Origin: Ditylenchus dipsaci
Lineage: Eukaryota > Nematoda > Chromadorea > Rhabditida > Anguinidae
Direction of reading: 5' to 3'
Length of the DNA: 64,000 bases
Assembly (NCBI GenBank): GCA_004194705.1
Contig: SADC01001222.1
Coordinates: 6,362 to 70,361 of the forward strand
A model generated the notes under the pieces. It saw only the letters and a list, made by a program, of their open reading frames with translations, ran no database searches and was not told the DNA's origin. Below are positions 47,960-59,403 of this stretch, in pieces. Position 1 is the first letter of the stretch. Each line of letters opens with the position of its first letter. The position numbers and the translations under genes are program-made.

Positions 47960-49197
47960 ATAAATGGAAGCAATTGACAAAATTTAAAAATCGATGAGAT
48001 CCCGTTTTTGATAACTCGATACAGAAAGAAATTTAATTTGTGTTTTTCCGACTAGTGGTTCGAATTTAGATGAAAACGGAAGTATAAAGTTTATGATCGA
48101 AACTTCCGACCAATATTTACTTCCATCTAAAAGTTTTTTTGTACATGGAAGTACAATTTCGAAGTCGGATAATAGTAAACTTACCGAAACTGACAATGTA
48201 ACTTTAGTAAATAATGCACCTATTTTTTGTTTGATCGTGCGATTATGAGTTAAATGGTAGCGAAGTAGAAATATTTAAGATCCGGTCGAGCAACTTTAAT
48301 CAAGGGAATATTAACTTATTGCTAATTTAAGTAAACAAAATCGCTTTGGATGGATTTTTAGATGGCGGTGGTTCGACCGAATATAAAAATCGGAAAATAT
48401 ACCCAATTAAAGATGGAAAACTTTCGTTTTGTATCCGTTGGTCATATTTTCGGATTTGCGGAATGTATAAAAAGTCGATTTATGGGGTACAACATTCGCT
48501 ACTTTTGAATCGAAGTTCGAATAACAAAAATACTATATATTCGACCGATTTAACTAAATTCGACGCGAAATTTACAATTCGAACTTAGTATGGGTGTGCC
48601 GAAAATCGTTCCGAGTCTTGAAATGCAAATAAACTAATGAATTTGTTTGAAAATAAACAAGTTTTTAGTTTACCCTATATTTCGCGCCAACTCGAGGATA
48701 TTAACGTACCAGTTTCTTCAAGTGATTTTACTTGGAAACTAGGTACTAAATTCGAAAAAATCAAATTTTTATAGTCGGATTTCAAAGTCACCGAGAAGAC
48801 AATTTCAATAACGCAGCGCGTTTTGATCATTGTAATCTTGTGAAATTTTATATCGAGCTAAATTCCGAGCGATATCCGTTTCAATCTATAAGCTGTAATT
48901 TCGGAAAATATAATTCGGGTTTACAATACGATTTTGCCAAGATTTTTAAAAATAGCTATTTTTCGACCTCGAAAGATTGTAATTTTATCGATGAAGACCT
49001 ATTTTGTTCGATTACCCGCTTTTTGTGGTCGACGTTTCGAAACAAAAGAAAAAATAAAAAGTTCGCGACCCGATATTACGATAAAGGCGAATTTTCAAAA
49101 AATATACCGGTCGACACACGATGTTATTGCTTAATTTTAAGCGAAAACATCGTGCAAATCAACGGTGACGGACTTAGAGTTAGCGTGAAAAAGTAAA
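47960..49197 (+). pseudogene. Polinton capsid-type (jelly-roll) protein, broken
   Basis: Plus-strand pieces: 47990-48240 (contains IETSDQYLLPSKSFF), 48346-48588 (with IRWSYFRICGMYKKSIYGV) and 48840-49196 (with FYIELNSERYPFQS), ending at TAA just inside the right terminal repeat. The order, strand-rich composition and the LNSERYP stretch match the PY/major-capsid-like protein of Polintons by recollection of that family. The last piece is the longest clean frame of the element (118 codons). At least three breaks. Confidence 0.65.
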
Positions 49198-49200
49198 AAA

Positions 49201-50086
49201 ATCGAATTCCCGGTCGACTTAATAAAAATTTAAAATAAAAAATTTTAAAATAAAGAATTAACAACTTGTATATTTTGACATCTAAAGTTAAAAAAAAAAT
49301 TAATAGCAATAATAATATACAATTAAAATTTAAACTTATTATGTACAAACTTGTAGATCTAAAAATAACAAGTTAATAAGTATTTAAATTTTTAATTTTT
49401 TTAATAAAATACAAAAAAATACCATATAAGACCGGAAACGAACTAAAAATAATAAATTAATATTTCGGACAAAAAGACAAAAAGAATGATATCAAAGTCG
49501 ATTTGAGTCGAAAGACTGATAATCGTGTCGAGACCATATGATATCATTCTTTTTTTTATTAGAAACTTACATTTTCGGACACTTTATTCTGATATTTTAT
49601 AGCCTTATTGCCGAAAAACTTTATAAAATATAAAAATTAAACATAAAGTCGAAAAATGCGGAATCGAGTCATTTTACACGAAAACTTACAATTGAAAATG
49701 ACACGTTTTTTAGCAAAAAAAATGTGTGAATAGAAGCTAAAAATTTAAAATCGGTTGAATTTAAAAATGGGTGGATTATTGTCCTGACTTTTTCGAATTT
49801 TTTGTCGAAATTTGGTATAATTTTTAATTTTTATTGTCAAATTTTCAAATTTGCCGATTTTTATGTTAAAAAGGGCTATAAAAAGAGGTATAATTTATGT
49901 TTCAAAACGGGGAATTTTTTTCCTGTGAATTTTTGAAACGGGATGGTGTCAAAATTGGTAAAATTCTGCATTTTTGCCCAAAATTGGCGAATTTCCCGCT
50001 TCTTATGTCGAAAAAGCCCTTAAAAAAGGGTTTTTTAATTTGGGAAAGGAATATGGGCGTCTCGGAAATAGCCTTTCTATACTACT
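49201..50086. repeat. Polinton right terminal inverted repeat
   Basis: Reverse complement of 36161-37024. It differs by small indels and by a replaced inner segment (about 49550-49660) where the left end has an extra hairpin. Ends CTTTCTATACTACT at 50086. Confidence 0.9.
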
Positions 50087-50127
50087 ACAACGTTGCTCAG
50101 AATGAGTTGCTCTACAAGATAGGTAAA

Positions 50128-50346
50128 AAACGGGCAGTCAAAGATTGGGCCATTTCAAATTGGCCACCGTAAATTGGGCCAATACAAATATTTACCGAAT
50201 ATTGCTCTTAATTGTGGCCCAATTTACTTTGAATTGCCCAATTTGAATTTGGCGCAATTTACGGTGGCCCAATTTAAATTGGCCCAATTCAGATTGGCCC
50301 AATTTACGGTGGCCAATTTGAAATGGCCCAATCTTTGACTGCCGTA
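50128..50346. mobile_element. TTGGCCCAATT-rich MITE
   Basis: ACGGGCAGTCAAAGATTGGGCC at the left and GGCCCAATCTTTGACTGCCGT at the right are inverted; between them are ten or so TTGGCC / GGCCCAATT words. It starts 42 bp beyond the Polinton end. Confidence 0.75.
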
Positions 50347-50600
50347 AAAACAAGTTGTAGTTCAAAATTACAAAAAACGAGTTTAAATGTTTGTGTGAGT
50401 CAACCAAACTGAAAAAATTGCACAATAATTTTATCACAAAATCAGTCAGCCCAGAAACAGTGATATTTCTTGCCATAGTGGCTGAAGTAAAGCAAGTAAA
50501 AATTATGTCAAAAAAACTTTCATTCAAGCTTCAAGTAGCCCTAAAATAATATAATTTTCAAAAGTCTTTTTTATAAAACGTGGAATAGGTGGTATTATAT

Positions 50601-50790
50601 GCAGGGTGGTAGTAACAATCAACGGATAAAATCCGCGGATACGGATAAAATCCGTGGATAGAAATATCCGCGTATAAAAACCCGTAGTAACAATCACGGA
50701 TAGAAATATCTGCGAATACGGATAAAATCCGCGAATTATCCGCAACTAAGGATAAATCCGCGGATAAAATTTGCGAATAAATATGAGTAT
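50601..50790. repeat. CGGATAAAATCCGCGGATA palindromic repeat
   Basis: Six to eight units of GGATAAAATCCGCGGATA and GGATAGAAATATCCGCG, each self-complementary. A single ATCCGCGGATTTATCC occurs at 52837, beyond the hAT, suggesting that the hAT at 50953 sits inside this older repeat. Confidence 0.65.
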
Positions 50791-50952
50791 GGTTATTTCC
50801 ACTAAAATTTAAAAAAGTTAAATTACTATTTTTTATATTCTCCTTGAACCAGGAAAATGTTTTATTTATATAGATTCATGTGTTATTTTACAAAATCAGT
50901 CGAAAATATTTGCATAAAATTTTTTTTGCACCATGTTTTCGTTTCTTTAAAT

Positions 50953-52450
50953 TAGTGCTGTAGATTTGCTCAAACCCAATACCCAATACAATATTTTTGA
51001 CCATTTTTGAACCCAATACCAATACCCAATATTTCAAAACGGACCCACCCAATACCCCAATACAATATTTTAGGCCATTTCAAAACCCAATCCCAATACC
51101 CAATATTATGATGGATCCCAATATATTGGCCCAATACCCAATTATCTTCAAAAAGCGATGACTCTACAACATTTATTCACGGTTAACACAAACAGTAGTA
51201 TTCTAATAGACAAATTTTAACAACGAAAGATTTTTGTTTAAAAAAATCAGGCGCTCTGCTGTTTCTGGATCCAAGCTTGAACTTCTATAATCGTAGACGT
51301 CCCGAGCCACGGAGAAAAGCTGTTCACTGGGTTGACTTGTTGCTGGTGCAGATAGGAAACGGCGTGCCAGTTCTGCCAAAATCGGATAGACCTTGTCGGA
51401 TTCCTAAAGGTGAAAAAAATCAACCCAGGGAAATGTCTCACGCATAATACGAATTTGTGTCGCTTCCAGTCTGAGTCGATTCCATGGGCAGTTAGGCTGA
51501 AATATCGAATGGCTAAGTTTTATTAAACATTGATACTAACCTGATGAAATTCTCTGTTGGACCCGACCATATATCAGAAGTGAAAGAGAGTGCTTTACAA
51601 TCATGGAGGCGCAAAACAATTTCTTTCTTAACAGCTGCGTAGACACGAGGCATCACCCATTCTGCGAAGTGCTGTCTGCCTTTGAGATTTTCCGGAAAGA
51701 GCACCTTGAATGTTTCTTCCTCAACGATGGCAAAAGACTGATTTGTACAAGCGATGAAATGCATAATTCTTCTGTCCAGCGATGATAGATCCCCTGAAAT
51801 ATACAGCTGTGCACGGAAAAAAAACAGAAACACGGACTAAAAAACGTACCTTTTCCACGAACCACAAATTTCGCCAAACCCCTTTGCATTGCATCTTTGT
51901 TTGTTTCTTCAGACTTTCGGCATCTTCTAGCTTCTTCAAGTGAACTGGATGCTTTGCAAGGTGCTTTTTAAGGTTTGAAGTCCCATAATTGCTCTGTTTG
52001 ACCACTTGCTGGCATTCATTGCACCGGACATCGGTCTGCGACAGCTTTGTAGCAATTGATAGCAATTGATCGCCAAAAATAGCTAAAATAGCAATTGATC
52101 GCCTTCTTCGCGTTCGATCTCAATCTTCCAAAGTAAGCTCATTTTCTAAACAAAAAGCGTAGACCGATAGAGAGCGACAGAACAAAAGAAAAACTAATTG
52201 AAATTGTGAGTGATAAGTATGTTCTACTTTCTCTAATCGCGCAAGAACAAATATTATTTAAAAAGTGAACTACAAATAGTCACAACTTTGTTGAAGACCC
52301 AATACCAATACCAATATTTTTCTCAAACCCAATCCCAATACCCAATATTCCAAAACAGAGCCACCCAATATCCCAATACAATATTTTGACCTAAATCAGA
52401 CCCAATACACCCAATACCAATACCAATATATTGGGTTGTCATCAGCACTA
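50953..52450 (-). mobile_element. Internally deleted hAT element with CCCAATACC subterminal repeats
   Basis: Ends TAGTGCTG...CAGCACTA are inverted, with flanks CTTTAAAT / CTTAAATA (an 8-bp duplication allowing one lost T). CCCAATACC/CCCAATATT units crowd both ends (50975-51145 and 52295-52435). In between lies a minus-strand transposase that retains only its two ends. Confidence 0.85.
51245..52065 (-). pseudogene. hAT transposase, BED finger plus C terminus, core deleted
   Basis: The minus strand starts with a BED-type finger, VRCNECQQVV...TSNLKKHLAKH (52020-51930). Then follow ACTNQSFAIVEEETFKVLF (about 51730) and LSFTSDIWSG (about 51590), the start of the RNase-H-like core. At 51440-51250 a frame reads [20 protein letters not shown] and DPETAERLI, the C-terminal dimerisation domain. 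Most of the catalytic core between them is missing, and the frame changes at least twice, so it is non-autonomous. The closest family by pattern is the BED-hAT (ZBED-like) group. Confidence 0.82.
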
Positions 52451-53299
52451 CTTAAATATGTCTAAAGTTTTATAATTTGTACAATTAGTATCACAAAAGG
52501 ACGGAAAGAGTATTTTTCTAAAAAAATTTGTACACTTAGAAATCGCAGAAGTTTTTTTTTCAAAGTTTTATGTTAAAATTCAGAGTATTACGTTCTCTAC
52601 AGATAGATTTCTTTTCGGAATCCTATTTAATGATTGCTAAGTATTTCTCTGTGCTAAAACGATAAAAAATTTATTTTTAATAATTTTTGAAGAAAAAATT
52701 TTGAGCAGCAAAAACACGACTAAAAGACTGCTTTTAAACAAAACTTATTTTTTGGTTGTATAGTTCACCTATTTAAACGTAATTACGCGTTTTTGGATAG
52801 TAATCGATTTTAAAATACATAAGAAAATATTTTTATCCGCGGATTTATCCTGCTCCCGACCAGGCTAAGGATAATATGGCACACCTAGAACTGGACAAAA
52901 AGTATCTGGCAAATAATAGAACTGGACAAAAAGTCATCTGAAAATTAATTCAAATGAGAAACAATTGGTCTCAGTACGATTTGTTTCAAAAATAATTATT
53001 TAGTACTTAAGTGGTTCTAGAAACAATATTTTTCGCACTGAACAAAGTGAACAATAAAATAACTAATACAGTGGACACTCGACATAATACACCACCGATG
53101 TAGGCCATTTACAACTAGCCGTTACAAAGGCCATCTATAAATGGCCATCTCTAACTGGCCGTACACTACCATAAACCGAGTAGTGGAGAGACACTGATGG
53201 GGAGCGTCCACAGGTACATATGTAACTCCATATCTGCTTTTCCGTCCCTACATTAACATACCTTCCCAACACACCTTACCTACAAGTAAAATCACATTA
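52451..53299. other. Gene-free AT-rich stretch
   Basis: Holds the GGATTTATCC leftover (52837), an AGAACTGGACAAAAAGT direct repeat (52888 and 52918) and a GGCCATCTATAA/GGCCGT-containing fragment with a Tc1-like start CAGTGGACACTCG (53070). No gene. Confidence 0.5.
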
Positions 53300-54400
53300 A
53301 ACAGCCAATCTTTATTCACTCTTTACTTTCAACAAGGCCCAAATATTTAACAGCAAATCAACACATTTGACTAATCTAGAACAGTTAAATTTCCTTGATT
53401 CTTTAAAAAAACTGAAGATTTCTGCCGGACTGTAGCCTTCTGCCAGACGCTTTCTCTGCAATGCGATCCGCTTGTCGACACTTTTCAGCTTCTTCGGAGT
53501 ACTCTGGAGACGGACTAGCTCGGCCTCTTTAGGCTGCACTCCTTTTTCATTTGACGCAGCCACTTCCAAAACTTGGATTTTTTGCCATCTGAAGATCCAA
53601 GAGCCAGTTTCAACGCATTGTGACATGCCTCGAGAGAATTGGTCGTTTTGGAATTTCCGGCTTTTGTCAATTCAAATCAGTTCCATAGCTCATTTGGAAA
53701 CATCGGGCGAGCACCACCAAGACGTCCAATCCATGTCTGAAAATAAGTTGTAAAAGACAGCTAAAAACAAAGCAAGAAATTACTCACACGCACAAAATAC
53801 TCGACAACCTTATTTCACTTAACCCTTCTTCAAAAATTGGTGTCCCATCGGCATTATGTGTGCATCTGAACATGACTAACTCGTAAGCATCGGAGAGATG
53901 AATGACAGGGACGTAAGCTGAAGAAAACAAATCAAACTTGGTGAATTCAAAACCTGCTTATAAATGCTTGCCAAGAGATTTGAGCATGTTGAACAGTGTC
54001 TTGAAAGCACCACCTCCTTGTACTTTCGTGCCAAACCAAGTTTCTTCACCCGTCGATAAAGAGCGCGCGATAAGTGGGCAAAACATCTGTGCTTTTCGGC
54101 CACTAAATAGAAAGTTTTTTCAATCACTAATCATACAGTCAATAAGAAAGCCAACAATTGTAATGATGATTAAACGAACCGATCAATGTCTTCTCAAAGT
54201 CCATGTGGGCATGTCTCACTCTCGCTTCTGGTATCAATTGTTGAACGGCGGCGAAAAAATGATCGTAGGTCCGACGCGACTTCTTAGGCAACAACGCGTG
54301 AAGGCAAGGAACGTTTCCTTGTTTAGCGTGCAGAGTTAGTCCCCTTCGGTACGAGATCAAATGTTTCGTCGAACCCCCACCACTCTGAGTTTTGGAGGAA
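53300..54400 (-). pseudogene. Mutator-like (MULE) transposase gene with introns, damaged
   Basis: Probable minus-strand exons: 54400-54180 (DETFDLVP in the D-G-T-F position, CLHALLPKKSRRTYDHFF, then HMDFEKT with the second catalytic D), 54102-53972 (KHRCFAHLSRALYRRV), 53917-53788 (YVPVIHLSDAYEL) and 53736 to about 53310 (MFPNELWN, TNSLEACHNALK, basic tail). This is the order of the MULE domain seen in FLYWCH-associated transposases. Introns are 50-80 bp; exon 2 best ends at a GC donor (G|GCAAGC). Defects: a frame slip in exon 2 near GTACAAGGAGG, an in-frame TGA just after ELWN (53677-53679), and a slip near 53520. It could be a recent transposon or a domesticated gene; the N-terminal finger was not found. 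Confidence 0.75.
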
Positions 54401-54437
54401 CTGAAAAATTTTAAGCTTGGGAATCAATTAGCAAATA

Positions 54438-54539
54438 CCGTCGACGCTCGATTTAACATACACCCAATTTAACATACGCTCGATTTAACATACGGTTAGG
54501 CTCAGTCTCCAGGCCGTATGTTAAATCGAGCGTCTACTG
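54438..54539. mobile_element. 102-bp Tc1-like MITE (TTTAACATAC)
   Basis: CCGTCGACGCTCGATTTAACATAC...GTATGTTAAATCGAGCGTCTACTG between TA duplications. It lies just 5' of the first MULE exon. Bases 54540-55145 hold no supported gene. Confidence 0.75.
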
Positions 54540-55154
54540 TAATTACAGGAAACTCACTTTGGTCAACGCTGGGGTCGAAAAAATGATAATTCTTCTGTTT
54601 GATGGCCCACTATCGAAAATGACGAAAGGACTGCCCTTGTACTTTCATAGTTCCAAAGGTATATTCATATGCTCAGGATTTCAACTTCAACCTATCTGTA
54701 TCTCAGTGCAGAGTGGTCCTACGACAACGATCAAATGTCATTTTGTAGAGAAATCATAGAGCTTTCAAAAAATGCAAAAGGGCGTAAATTTCGATTTTTA
54801 AATTTTGAGAAATCCTCTTAATTATGTGGTCAAACAACCATTTTCCTTACATTTTATTTGAATTTGACTAGAAATCGACTTTTATTTCTATGGTCATAAT
54901 TTTCCGTATAATAATTCAAAAAAAAGTTTGATATACCAAATTGTAGCTGAGGAACAGGGCTTACAAATAGTCATTAAAAGTTGACAATATATAAAAAATT
55001 AAATTCAATCAGCTTGAAAAAAAAATCGTTCGCTATAAATTGTCGGGAGAAAAAACGAGGGGGTTTCCAAACCGCCTCAAGCAATCGCGCAAAATTGATA
55101 TTTTTATAACAAGTAGTAGGCTATAATTGTAGCCCTTTAAGTGCTCTACAAAAC

Positions 55155-55308
55155 GGCTACCAGACAATTTCTAATATTTTTAGAATTTGTCGCGCGACAT
55201 TTTCTAATATTTTTCGGTAAATTCGGTTGTTTTGTACCGAATTTACCGAAAAATATTAGAAAATGTCGCGCGACAAATTCTAAAAATATTAGAAATTGTC
55301 TGGTAGCC
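55155..55308. mobile_element. 154-bp near-perfect palindromic MITE with 9-bp duplication
   Basis: GGCTACCAGACAATTTCTAA...TTAGAAATTGTCTGGTAGCC, self-complementary almost to the centre. It is flanked by exact CTACAAAAC (55146-55154 and 55309-55317). Nine-base duplications are typical of Mutator-like elements, and a MULE transposase gene lies under 1 kb away. Confidence 0.9.
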
Positions 55309-55864
55309 CTACAAAACTGCCTATCGCGATTTTTAAAAGCATTTAAAAATTTTTACGAAAAAACAGTAAGTCTAATGATAAACGTGCCGTCCGTTATCAA
55401 TTGTCCGCAACTGTATACAACCCATTATTTACAAGAAAGTTTTTTGTGAAATAGTTTTGTCAAAGAACAATTATTTAACAATTATTTAAAGGAAGTGCTC
55501 GAACAATCTGGAGGCCCTCTTTTCATTGTATAAGAAAGGGCATTTCTACAAAATCGTGCACTTTATCACAAAAACTGCGAAGAATTTCACAAAACTGGAC
55601 ATTTTTTTTAAAAAACCTAAGCATATATTTCGAGAAGTTGTGATTTTTAGTGGAGGGGGAGTAGTTTCACCAACATTGTGTTAATCAGACCGATGGAAAT
55701 TAAATTTAAATGATTTTTGCATAATGCCAACGTCAAATTGCTTCAAATACAAATATTTGCTGGTTAATTGAGAACCGAATTATTGCATTCCTGCTAATTT
55801 TTGATATTTCCAGCCTTTAAATAACCATGAAGTCGAACAAGTTTCAAAAGAGGAGCGAAAAGCA

Positions 55865-58650
55865 ATGGCAGAAAAGATGGATGCGGACTTAGATCGTTTC
55901 ATGGACGAGTTGGCAGCTAATAGGGTTGGTTGTTACATCCCAGCTACAGTTTTGCAGTACCTAGTATTCTTTTTTAGACGACCAATACCGAAGCAAAGAA
56001 GTCATTCGACTTTGATGAATGGTGCAAGACTATTGACCAACATCCTGCCTTCATGACCAATCTCAACGAGGCTGCGCTTAAAAACGGTCAGTACTCCGAA
56101 ACTATTGAAGCACTACAGGTTGACTATATCTTTTGAACTTTTTAAAGGCAATGTATGATTAAATTTTCTGCCAGGCTATGAAGTATTCTAATGATGAAGA
56201 AGAGGAAGAAGATCTCTGCGACTCTGCTGCTCAACATAAAGACGAAGGCAACAAGCATTTCAAGTTCAAAAAGTATCGTTGGGCAGTGGATTGTTACACG
56301 AATGGTATAATTTCTAACTGTACAGGGTGTCCCAAGAAATTTGATACACTTTGAAGAGCCATAACTTATTTTATACGACGTTTTTTGAAATTCTTGAAAT
56401 TCTAACGCAGATCGACTCAGTTTTTTATGACAATTTTTTTGGTATATAATGTCAAAAACGCGATTTTCGCTTGGTTCCCCCTGTGGTTTGGGCTTTGATC
56501 TGTAGATGGCCTCTGGATAGGTGAAACCTAAACCACAGGGGAACCAAGCAAAAATCGTGTTTTGACATTATATACCAAAAAAATTGTCATAAAAAACTAA
56601 GTCGATCTGCGTTTACAGAATTTCAAAAAACGTCGTATAAAATAAGTTATGGCTTATCAAAGTGTATCAAATTTCTTGGGACACCTGTATAATAAGTGAG
56701 TTGGACCAATTGCTGAGCTAGACAATTTTGCGATGACTTATAGATTTTTTCGCTGTCTCCTGTATTGATGCCAGCAAAAATTAAGGAAAAAAGTAAAGTT
56801 CAGACCCAACTTGGAGTAAAATGTTATGGTGGGCCTTATGAAAAAGTTTTTAGCATGCTGTAGATTGGTTTCAATAATTTATGCCATTTTTAAACGGCCA
56901 GTGCTTTTCTGGGTCGGCACACATTGATCGGCCACATACTACAGAGTGAACAAAAAAAAACGTTTTTTGAGAACATATTTCAAAACAAAGATGAAGCTTA
57001 ACTAGAGTCGATCCTTAAAACAGATTTTCACACGTATCCTTTGAACAGGAATCAGAGATATTTAAACGTGATATAAGTTATCAAATTACCTGTAGTTTCA
57101 CTAATGAAAGTTCTTTAAATTAGTTTTTCAGGTATTAAACTCTGCTGTGAGAACCAAAAACTCAATTCCGTACTCTACGCCAATCGCGCTGCAGCACGAA
57201 AATATTTGGGTAATAAGCGGTCAGCACTTAGGGATTGCGTATTTGCTAGAAGGTTTGATCCCCACAATTTAAAGGTCGATTCATAAGATAAAAGTATTTG
57301 TGTTTTCTATGACTAAGAACGTACTATCTTAGGCTATCAGACGTGGTGCTGAATGTCTGTTGGAAATGGGTTATGGTAAGCAGTGTTTGGAGTGGATAAA
57401 TTCAAGCATTGAGGAAGAAGTGGTACACTCGCTAGAAGATCTTCGAATCAAGGCCAAGCAACTCCTCGTCAAGCAAGAAAGAGATGCAAGGCAGCAAAAA
57501 GCACGGGTAAAATAATTAAAGAAACTAGTGAGTTTTCGTGGATCAGTTTGGTTGGTAAAGCTCAATTTTGATTTTGAAAAAAAAAGAATGGCATGGATTC
57601 TCTCCCCGCCGATGCTCCTCGCATCGACAATAGTTTTCAACTCTTGTTGATTTGGCATAAGATTTACATAAAAACAATTTTTTCTTAACACTCCGCTGGC
57701 TCAGAAATTGGTGAAATTGGCAGAAACACGCTGGTGTTTTCGGGTTGAATATGGCTATTATAAGAAGTTTAAAACTAGAGCTGATAACTGCGGTCCACAT
57801 GGTATTCGATGCTGTATATCGTACCGTCGTCATTTCTAACGAAAACTAGTGCTGTGAAAGTTGTTAGAAAAAGTGATCTGCAAATTATAAATTTTTAACA
57901 TACCCCAAAAATCACTCTTCGTATCCAAGAAACTTTTAGAACTCGGCAGACAGCAAGAAGAAACAAGCTCTGCTTGCAGCATTTGAGCAGAGACAGATAG
58001 GATTTCAACCAGCGCTGTGTTTAGACGATAGGGATGATGGTCTCTTTGATTGGTCGGCTTTGGAGGTTAGGATAGGTCAATTTGACAAGGTGCTATTGTT
58101 TGTTTTGAAAAGGTAACTCATTTGTTTTTTTGAAATTTTAGGTGCCTCTAGTTTACTTGGATGAAAAAACGCGTCAATTGGTTTGGCCATTGCTGCTCCA
58201 ATATCCAGAGGTGGGACAAACCGACTTTGTGACCGACTGCTTCGAGTCATCTCCGTTCATAGAAGTGCTGGTAGAAGTGTTGGAATCGCCTGCTGCTTGG
58301 GATTCGGCACATGATTACCGGTGAGATAACCTGCTAGCTTTTTTTTAAACTGCCATAATAGAACTACCGTATATTCAGACAAGACAATGTTCGGCTTTTC
58401 GTCGCCTTGGATGTATATGATGATGAGCAAGTGCGGGAAGTGGGATTCGATGAATGTCTCAGGGATTTACTTTCATTACCAGATGTGGTAGTTGCTCGTG
58501 GACTTCCAGTTATTCAGGTAGTTCTGTTTCGTATAGCTCCCTATTAATTTCTTTAATCTGTCATCGTTTTAGGTTTATACTAAAAAACATGTCAGTGACA
58601 GAATTGAAAAGCTGGGACATAAACGACTAAGATTTTCAAAGAAACCCTAG
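55865..58650 (+). CDS. TTC4: TTC4/Cns1-type TPR co-chaperone, nine exons, intact
   Basis: Coding exons: 55865-55924, 55978-56118, 56175-56304, 57132-57274, 57333-57506, 57940-58065, 58142-58320, 58379-58517, 58573-58650. All introns are GT-AG with consistent phases, giving 389 residues against about 387 in the human protein. N-terminal MDADLDRFMDEL and FDEWCKTIDQHPAFM precede the TPR block (KDEGNKHFKFKKYRWAVDCY, then LYANRAAARKYLGNKRSAL, RRGAECLLEMGY), a charged linker, and the C-terminal TTC4 domain (LVWPLLLQYPEVGQTDFV). In other animals and yeast it is an Hsp90/Hsp70 adaptor (family knowledge). An acceptor-like CAG at 55811-55813 and an open frame back to 55805 leave room for an upstream exon or a trans-splice site; the start at 55865 gives the expected length. 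The only clean gene of the window. Confidence 0.9.
56323..56687. mobile_element. 365-bp palindromic MITE in TTC4 intron 3
   Basis: CAGGGTGTCCCAAGAAATTTG...CAAATTTCTTGGGACACCTG, flanked by TA. The arms pair over ~150 bp; the centre has GGTTCCCCCTGTGGTTT and its complement. Terminal TGTCCCAA words resemble those of the 24818 element. Confidence 0.88.
57690..57800 (+). pseudogene. Possible hAT/ZMYM-like transposase fossil in TTC4 intron 5
   Basis: One plus frame reads LAQKLVKLAETRWCFRVEYG; the L-x-x-T-R-W pattern is common in the hAT core. It is short, has no ends and no flanking duplication, so this is a weak call. The rest of intron 5 (57507-57939) shows nothing. Confidence 0.25.
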
Positions 58651-58703
58651 AAGACACACAAACACTGTTGTTGTTATCAGTTCGTTACATGTTATTTCGA
58701 AAA

Positions 58704-58709
58704 AATAAA
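58704..58709 (+). terminator. Polyadenylation signal AATAAA of TTC4
   Basis: AATAAA lies 54 bp after the TAG stop, followed by a T/G-rich stretch from 58717, the usual order for a 3' end. Confidence 0.6.
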
Positions 58710-58710
58710 T

Positions 58711-59139
58711 TTGCATCTTTCGGAGAGTTTCGTTATTTGTTTATTTAGTTTTTTCATCAGTGATTGGGCGATAGACGGATAGGTCCAACTATTAGAATAG
58801 CTCGTAATTGTAACCTGTACTTTGCAACGTTTTTTTTGCAGTTAGGAATGTGGAGTGTATGAAAGTTTTGACTACTTGCGAAAAATTCGCGCATAGTCTT
58901 CTATTTGTCTAACAGGGAACACTCTTGAGCTGTTATTTCGAAAGTTCGGGTGAATCGATCAAATTTTAATTAATTCACTTGCTCAAAAACAATTTTTTTA
59001 TTAAAAAAATTACTGATTTAATAATTCCAACTTGTAGCTGACTTTGCGATAGGTTGATACATTACGTGAAAGAAATGAGCCAAAAATAAAAAAAATTAGC
59101 AGATGGCCAGAGCGTGAAATGAATAAGAGGCGAAAAAAT
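58711..59139. other. Gene-free spacer
   Basis: AT-rich DNA between the TTC4 3' end and the next transposon. No conserved feature seen. Confidence 0.5.
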
Positions 59140-59403
59140 GGCTGTAGGAACTTTCGTAAGAAGACAATTTCGTAAGAGCGAATTTTCGTAAAAGCGAATT
59201 TTCGTAAGAAATTTTTTTCGTAAGAGCAAATTTTCGTAAGAAATTTTTTTCGTAAGAGCGAATTTTCGTCACAAGCCTTTTCGTAACGCGGTTTTCAGTA
59301 ACATTAGTGATATGTCAAGTTGCCTTTTTTGCTTTTTGATCCTCCTTTGATGTTTCTTATAGCTTCTGTGATGTTTTGACCGAAAATAGTCAAGAAAAAA
59401 TGA

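Larger units (their letters stand above)
36161..50086. mobile_element. Polinton/Maverick element, complete but decayed
   Basis: A 13.9-kb element whose termini AGTAGTATAG...CTATACTACT begin with the AG typical of Polintons. The flanks share ACAAC (36156-36160 and 50087-50091), close to the usual 6-bp duplication. Remnants inside: polymerase B, hypothetical, ATPase, integrase and capsid-type genes. Polintons are self-synthesising, virus-related transposons (family knowledge). Every gene is broken into short frames. The interior is strikingly rich in TCGA words, unlike the flanking DNA. A hAT of 1651 bp is nested in it. Genes are described as found; no repaired reading frame is given. Confidence 0.93.

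Noticed and set aside
56331..56690. Extra exon in TTC4 intron 3
   Set aside because: The region is a TA-flanked palindromic MITE, and the flanking exons join in phase without it.
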